Shown: piece after piece, positions 58,954 through 63,539 of the stretch | Numbering within the stretch: position 1 is the stretch's first letter | How the letters are laid out: every line of letters starts with the position of its first letter | Assembly: GCA_964563495.1 (NCBI GenBank) | Contig: CAZLYK010000016.1 | Span: forward strand, 1 to 63,539 | Direction of reading: 5' to 3' | DNA: 63,539 nucleotides | Source: CAZLYK01 sp964563495 | GTDB lineage: Bacteria > Acidobacteriota > Blastocatellia > RBC074 | Program-made: the position numbers and the translations under genes | Notes under the pieces: generated by a model | Database searches by the model: none | Told to the model about the DNA's origin: nothing | The model's input: the letters and a program-made list of their open reading frames with translations, nothing else

Positions 58954-61212
58954 ATGAAAAACCTCAAGCCAATACGCAAATATCTATACCCAACAATTGT
59001 GGTTTGCTTGCTGAGTTTTGTCATTCTTCCAATCTATCCAACTCTGAAGCCGGGAAGCACGGCATCAGCGAAAAACAGCAATATCAGTATGGCGACAACT
59101 GTTTTGCAGACTACCGATGTCGCTGTCTCCTATACCGTCACCGATCTGGGCACCGTTCGAGATTCATTTTATATAGAGCCGCTAGACATTAACAATTCCG
59201 GGGAGGTAGTTGGATTTTACAGGATTTTCCCCAATGATGGCAGGATTTCTCGTCACGCTTTTCTATACAGCAATGGCGTATTTCAAGATCTTGAGGCTTT
59301 GATTGGGATTCCATTCTCTTCCGAGACTGACAGCTTTGCCTTTGGGATCAATGATTCCGGGGCAGTGGTTGGATATTACGTAGATCTTAGCTCTAGCTCG
59401 TTTCCCGTTCCCAGTAGCGCATTTCTATATAAAGATGGAGTTGCAACCAATTTAGGTTCTTTTGGCGGCCTTCAGACCGTCGCTGTTGCGATTAACAATA
59501 ATGGGCAGATTATAGGAAATACGACGACTGATGATACTGGCACCGAAGTGATGTACAGGACATTTCCATATAGCCCCATGAATGTCGCCACGGATAATGT
59601 CGGCCAGGGCGTTGCTAATGGGATAAATGATTTGGGTCAAATAGTCGGTCAATGTGCCGGCGGTGCTTTTCGCACGGCCCCTAATAGCCCGTTAAATCCC
59701 TCAACCGATATTATTCTGCCATTTGTTATTAATGTCGGTAATCCTCTCCCCGCATCTATCAATAACGCAGGCCACGTGGTTGGAGAAACTGTAGATGGGA
59801 TTGCATTTCTTTACGATGACGACGGCCTCACCAGCATAACGAATGGAAGGGCCTATGACATCAATAACTTCGGTGAGGTGGTCGGTGATGTAAGAGGGGG
59901 CCAGTCTATCCGATTTATCTATGATAGGGTTAACGGTATCAGGGATCTGAATAGCCTGATTCCGCCTGATTCGGGTTGGAATCTACTAAGAGCCAAGGCA
60001 ATAAACGATCACGGTCAAATTGTCGGCTTTGGGAACCTTCAGAATGTTGGACGCCACGGCTATTTACTGACTCCAAATTTCGCAACACCGACCGGCGCCG
60101 AGATAACCGTACAGTCTAACCTGGTCAAGATTACATACGCCGGCATAGCTGACGAAGGGGTAACCAGTTTTGCACCCATTTCACCGGCTTCAGCCGGGAC
60201 GCTGCCCGGAGGGTATGAACTTACCGGCATTCCTGATACCGCCTATGAAATCAGCACGACGGCGACGGTCGCAGGCCCAATCATCATTGGTTTTCAGGTG
60301 CCATCCATCACCGATCAGGCAGTTTTCGATTCGTTGCGCGTGCTGCACTATGAAAACGGCCAACTGGTAGATAGAACGGTTCTGCCGCCGGATTCACCGG
60401 CGCCCGACTTTGCCGCCAAGACTATCTATGCACGAGTTGATTCGCTGAGCCCCTTTGTCATAGCTCGACTGGCCACTCCTGCACTCTCGGTCGGGCCAAT
60501 CACCGGTCCGGTCGATCCGGCTCAAGTAAATCTGGCTGTAATCGTTAATGCCGGCTTTACGGACTCGGGTACATCCGGTCCCCACACGGCAGTCTGGGGC
60601 TGGGGCGATGGGAGCACTTCATCGGGTATGGTCACGGAAACAGGCGGTTCCGGCTCGGTAGACGGGTCTCACAAATACGCTGCCGCGGGCGTTTACGAAG
60701 TTACGCTAACGGTAACGAACAACAGCGGCGGTTCGAGCCAATCCGTATTCCAATTCATCGTCATCTATGATCCTAATGGTGGGTTTGTCACCGGCGGTGG
60801 CTGGATCTATTCGCCGGCCGGAGCCTATCTGGCCAACCCGGCATTAACCGGGAAAGCCAGCTTTGGCTTTGTCTCCAAGTACCAGAACGGTGCGAGAGTG
60901 CCGACCGGCAATACTGAGTTTCAGTTCAAGACAGGCAACCTCAATTTCTCCAGCACCAGCTATGAGTGGATGGTTGTGGCCGGCGCAAGAGCGCAGTACA
61001 AAGGCGTCGGCACAATTAATGGCAGTGGCTATTACAGATTTATGCTTACGGCTATTGACGGTCGGGTCAACGGCGGTGGTGGCCAGGACAAGTTCCGGAT
61101 CAGAATTTGGGGCGATAATGGCAGCCCGATATACGACAACCAGCTCAACGCCCCGGACAACGATGACCCGACGACTATGATCGGCGGCGGGAGCATTGTT
61201 ATTCACAAGTAA
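58954..61212 (+). CDS. Secreted HAF-repeat / PKD / post-COAP protein
   Basis: 752 aa. An N-terminal signal or anchor (about 9-30) is followed by HAF-type repeats (about 60-375; GINDSGAVVGYY, AINNNGQIIGN, SINNAGHVVGE, DINNFGEVVGD) likely to form a beta-propeller. An unassigned linker, a PKD-like domain (about 517-600; GWGDGSTSSG) and a C-terminal post-COAP-type domain (about 609-752; GGFVTGGGWIYSP, GGGQDKFRIRIWG) follow. It is extracellular. The ABC exporter gene starts nine bases after its stop, so the two may be co-expressed. Confidence 0.82.
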   Translation: MKNLKPIRKYLYPTIVVCLLSFVILPIYPTLKPGSTASAKNSNISMATTVLQTTDVAVSYTVTDLGTVRDSFYIEPLDINNSGEVVGFYRIFPNDGRISRHAFLYSNGVFQDLEALIGIPFSSETDSFAFGINDSGAVVGYYVDLSSSSFPVPSSAFLYKDGVATNLGSFGGLQTVAVAINNNGQIIGNTTTDDTGTEVMYRTFPYSPMNVATDNVGQGVANGINDLGQIVGQCAGGAFRTAPNSPLNPSTDIILPFVINVGNPLPASINNAGHVVGETVDGIAFLYDDDGLTSITNGRAYDINNFGEVVGDVRGGQSIRFIYDRVNGIRDLNSLIPPDSGWNLLRAKAINDHGQIVGFGNLQNVGRHGYLLTPNFATPTGAEITVQSNLVKITYAGIADEGVTSFAPISPASAGTLPGGYELTGIPDTAYEISTTATVAGPIIIGFQVPSITDQAVFDSLRVLHYENGQLVDRTVLPPDSPAPDFAAKTIYARVDSLSPFVIARLATPALSVGPITGPVDPAQVNLAVIVNAGFTDSGTSGPHTAVWGWGDGSTSSGMVTETGGSGSVDGSHKYAAAGVYEVTLTVTNNSGGSSQSVFQFIVIYDPNGGFVTGGGWIYSPAGAYLANPALTGKASFGFVSKYQNGARVPTGNTEFQFKTGNLNFSSTSYEWMVVAGARAQYKGVGTINGSGYYRFMLTAIDGRVNGGGGQDKFRIRIWGDNGSPIYDNQLNAPDNDDPTTMIGGGSIVIHK

Positions 61213-61221
61213 GCGGAGTGA

Positions 61222-63036
61222 ATGCAAGTCAACTCCCCGACAACGAGAGGCCGAGCCCGCAGGGTGAGGAAGAACCTGAGGCAAGGCATGGCTCTTGCGT
61301 GGGCGGCCTCGCCGCGTTCGCTGGTCCGCTATTCGTTGCTGGGGATAATGAGCGCAACCATGCCTCCGATCGCCGTCTATCTGGGGGCCGATCTCGTCAA
61401 CCGGATCGCCGAAGCCCGCCTGCACTCGCTCCAATTCAAGGACCTGCTTCCCATCGTGATCGGCTTGTGGCTCACTACCGGAGTGCAGCGAGCGGTGGGC
61501 GCATATTTGGGCTACGGCAGGAATCTATTCGTCCGTCGCGTGGAGTTGGAAGCGGAGCGGCGTTTACTGGCCAAGGCTTCGAGGCTGGACCTGGGTCACT
61601 TCGATAACTCCGACTGGCACGACCGACTCGCGCGCGCCAAGCGGGATGTCTCCTGGAGACCGGGAGACCTGACCTGGTCGGTCCTCGGGTTGTCGGGCAA
61701 CATTGTCTCGATCGTGCTCATGGCGACGCTCCTGGCAAGCCTTCATTACCTGCTGGTCATTCTCGCGCTGGCGGCGGCGGCGCTTTCGCTCGCCCTCGAG
61801 CGTCGTGTCACGTCGCGTCTCTACGAGTTTTACTACAAGGAGACTCCGGAGGAGCGAGAACGCGAGTATATGGGCAACCTCCTGGCCCAGCCCCGCACCA
61901 CCAAAGAGATAAGGGCCTATGTGCTGGCCGACTACCTGCTCGGAAGGCACCACAAACTGTCCGAGGATCTTTTCGAACAAAGGGTCCAGATGTACCGTAC
62001 GGCCACTCGCACCTCGATCCTGACTGGGCTTGTGACCGGGACGGCCCTTGCACTCGCTTATGTCTTTGTAGCCGTTCGGGGAGTGGCGGGCACGATTGAC
62101 CCGGGAGGCGTCGTCCTGGTCATCGGCGCCTTCACCTCGGTTTCAGGGACCCTCGGACAGATTTCGAGCACGTTTGTGGCTGTCGACCAGCACACGACTT
62201 TCCTCGACGACTATTTTTCGTTTCTGGCTATCGAGCCGCTGGTGCCCGCGCCGGCCGATCCTCGTTCAACGCCGGACTCGCTCAGCCATGGGGTCGAGTT
62301 CGACAATGTCACCTTCACCTACCCTGGTGGAACAGAGGCGGCTGTCGTCGGGTTGAGCCTGCACATACGCAGCGGTGAATTGATCGCGCTGGTCGGCGAG
62401 AATGGTGCCGGGAAGAGCACCCTCGTCAAGTTGCTGCTTCGCTTTTACGATCCGGATCAAGGGTCGGTCCGCGTCGGCGGCGTCGATCTAAAGGATCTCG
62501 ATCCCGAGGCGCTGCGCAGCCGGATCGGGGTGCTGTTCCAGGACTACGCGAGCTACGAACTGACAATCCGTGAAAACGTAGTCATGGGTCGCCCCGAAGG
62601 CGCGGTCACCGACGAGCGAGTGATCGAGGCGCTGCGGAACTCCCGCAGCGAGTGGCTGGTCAAGAAGATGCCGAAGGGCCTCGATTCCAAGGTCGGGAGG
62701 CTCTTCGAGGGTGGACACGACCTGTCCGGCGGCGAATGGCAGCGCCTGGCACTCGCCCGGATCATGTACCGGGACGCCGACATCTGGATTCTGGACGAGC
62801 CGACTTCCTCGCTCGACCCGGAGGCCGAGGCGGGGATCTTCGCCGAACTTAAGGAGAATCTCAGGGGGCGGATCGGCATCGTCATCTCGCACCGATTCTC
62901 GACGGTGCGGATTGCCGACCGGATCGCCGTGATCGACGACGGCCGGGTTACGGAATTGGGGACGCACGAGGAATTGTTAGAGGCCAAAGGCCGCTACGCC
63001 CAACTCTTTGAGATTCAGGCCGCCGGGTATCGCTAA
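61222..63036 (+). CDS. ABC exporter, fused permease-ATPase
   Basis: 604 aa with GGAG five bases before the ATG. The N-terminal ABC exporter transmembrane domain has about six helices (about 40-330). The ATPase domain (about 350-600) has Walker A GENGAGKST, a Q-loop FQDYASYELTIRENV, signature LSGGEWQRLALARI, Walker B IWILDEPTSSLD and H-loop ISHRFSTV. It probably works as a homodimer in the inner membrane. Substrate unknown; the neighbouring HAF-repeat gene ends nine bases upstream. Confidence 0.9.
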   Translation: MQVNSPTTRGRARRVRKNLRQGMALAWAASPRSLVRYSLLGIMSATMPPIAVYLGADLVNRIAEARLHSLQFKDLLPIVIGLWLTTGVQRAVGAYLGYGRNLFVRRVELEAERRLLAKASRLDLGHFDNSDWHDRLARAKRDVSWRPGDLTWSVLGLSGNIVSIVLMATLLASLHYLLVILALAAAALSLALERRVTSRLYEFYYKETPEEREREYMGNLLAQPRTTKEIRAYVLADYLLGRHHKLSEDLFEQRVQMYRTATRTSILTGLVTGTALALAYVFVAVRGVAGTIDPGGVVLVIGAFTSVSGTLGQISSTFVAVDQHTTFLDDYFSFLAIEPLVPAPADPRSTPDSLSHGVEFDNVTFTYPGGTEAAVVGLSLHIRSGELIALVGENGAGKSTLVKLLLRFYDPDQGSVRVGGVDLKDLDPEALRSRIGVLFQDYASYELTIRENVVMGRPEGAVTDERVIEALRNSRSEWLVKKMPKGLDSKVGRLFEGGHDLSGGEWQRLALARIMYRDADIWILDEPTSSLDPEAEAGIFAELKENLRGRIGIVISHRFSTVRIADRIAVIDDGRVTELGTHEELLEAKGRYAQLFEIQAAGYR

Positions 63037-63071
63037 TTCGTAACAAGATTGAGAGAAGGAGAGAATTTGGT

Positions 63072-63539
63072 ATGTACACAAACCTCAATACTCACTTGCA
63101 AGAAAAGTTGTTGGATCGAAGCCAGAAGCTGCATGCCGCCGCCGCTACCTACGGCGCCAACGCGGAATTGACGCGCCTCCTGCAGGAAGTGGATGATGCG
63201 CTGGACGGCATCAAGGCCGGGACATACGGGTTGTGCAAGGTCTGTCACGACCCGATTGAACCGGAGCGGTTGCTCGCCGACCCGCTTGCTCAATTCTGCC
63301 TGGACCATTTGACGCCGGCCGAGCACCGTGCGCTCGAAGCCGATCTGGAATTGGCCTCTAAGATTCAGCGCGGCTTGTTGCCGGAAATGAGTTTGTCTCA
63401 CGGCGATTGGCAAGTCGCTTCGCATTACGCTTCCGCCGGTGTCGTCAGCGGCGATTATTGCGATCTGGTCAAGTCGGGAATCGGCGATCTCTATTTTATG
63501 GTAGGCGATGTCTCGGGCAAAGGCGTAGCCGCTTCGATG
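63072..63539 (+). CDS. Zinc-finger + SpoIIE/RsbU-type phosphatase (partial)
   Basis: The first 156 codons of a gene cut by the window end. A helical N-terminus (about 1-50) leads into a TraR/DksA-like zinc finger with C55-x2-C58 and C76-x2-H79 (TYGLCKVCHDPI; FCLDHL). A short helix (about 88-104, ELASKIQRGLLPE) precedes the start of a PP2C/SpoIIE phosphatase domain with metal-binding aspartates in VVSGDYCD (D128) and VGDVSGKG (D146). It probably dephosphorylates an anti-sigma-antagonist or related partner. The last zinc ligand is His rather than the usual Cys. Confidence 0.82.
   Translation, partial: MYTNLNTHLQEKLLDRSQKLHAAAATYGANAELTRLLQEVDDALDGIKAGTYGLCKVCHDPIEPERLLADPLAQFCLDHLTPAEHRALEADLELASKIQRGLLPEMSLSHGDWQVASHYASAGVVSGDYCDLVKSGIGDLYFMVGDVSGKGVAASM

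Overview
The window most likely comes from an Acidobacteriota genome, possibly the Blastocatellia. The best clue is four large MacB/FtsX-type orphan permeases (46967-58408) with the architecture of the ADOP family (acidobacterial duplicated orphan permease). The rest fits: moderately high GC, many secreted repeat proteins (FG-GAP, HAF, cohesin/dockerin, post-COAP), and many dispersed intergenic palindromes. No rRNA, tRNA or CRISPR array was seen.

Layout. (1) 1-3450 is an accessory region with about 100-bp REP-like hairpin blocks. Between two inverted blocks lie an HRDC protein and a formylglycine-enzyme-like (C-type lectin fold) protein. The 3' end of the latter looks like the variable region of a diversity-generating retroelement. 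An IS200/IS605-like Y1 transposase sits between further hairpin blocks. (2) 3449-11761, all minus strand, is a stress and efflux block: Hsp20, universal stress protein, a 55-aa metallothionein, pentaheme cytochrome c, phosphoribosyltransferase, an ABC ATPase-permease-adaptor set and a hemerythrin. (3) 12303-20922 holds cell-wall enzymes (VanY-like peptidase, L,D-transpeptidase), an AI-2E-type permease, a glycogen/glycolysis pair (glgP-pfkA), a coiled-coil protein and an aminotransferase. (4) 21030-28712 is one giant secreted protein of about 2560 aa. (5) 28828-39831 (minus) is a proteostasis run: hsp20, clpB, grpE, groEL, a second Hsp100 and an M16 peptidase. It is headed by a near-consensus promoter overlapped by an HspR/HAIR-like inverted repeat. 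(6) 40019-44456 holds a nucleotidyltransferase, a UvrA paralog and a small membrane protein. (7) 44519-46564 is a small unusual island: a methyltransferase remnant, an HExxH/EGxA protein of unknown family and a small membrane protein. (8) 46967-58408 holds the four ADOP permeases, interrupted by an HpnI-like glycosyltransferase. (9) 58954-63539 holds a HAF/PKD/post-COAP secreted protein, an ABC exporter and the start of a zinc-finger-SpoIIE phosphatase.

The most distinctive feature is a family of about 16 intergenic copies, complete or partial, of a palindrome whose arms begin AATAGACAGGATT. Its outer edge carries TAG, which is used as the stop codon of several flanking genes, and in some copies the two arms share the same private substitutions. 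Other leads are the retroelement-like target gene with its HRDC partner, a shared leader (conserved block, hairpin, start codon) before hsp20 and groEL, a shared operator-like palindrome before the two ADOP transcription units, and the HExxH cassette.

All calls come from reading the sequence by eye. Family names rest on remembered motifs, not on database searches.
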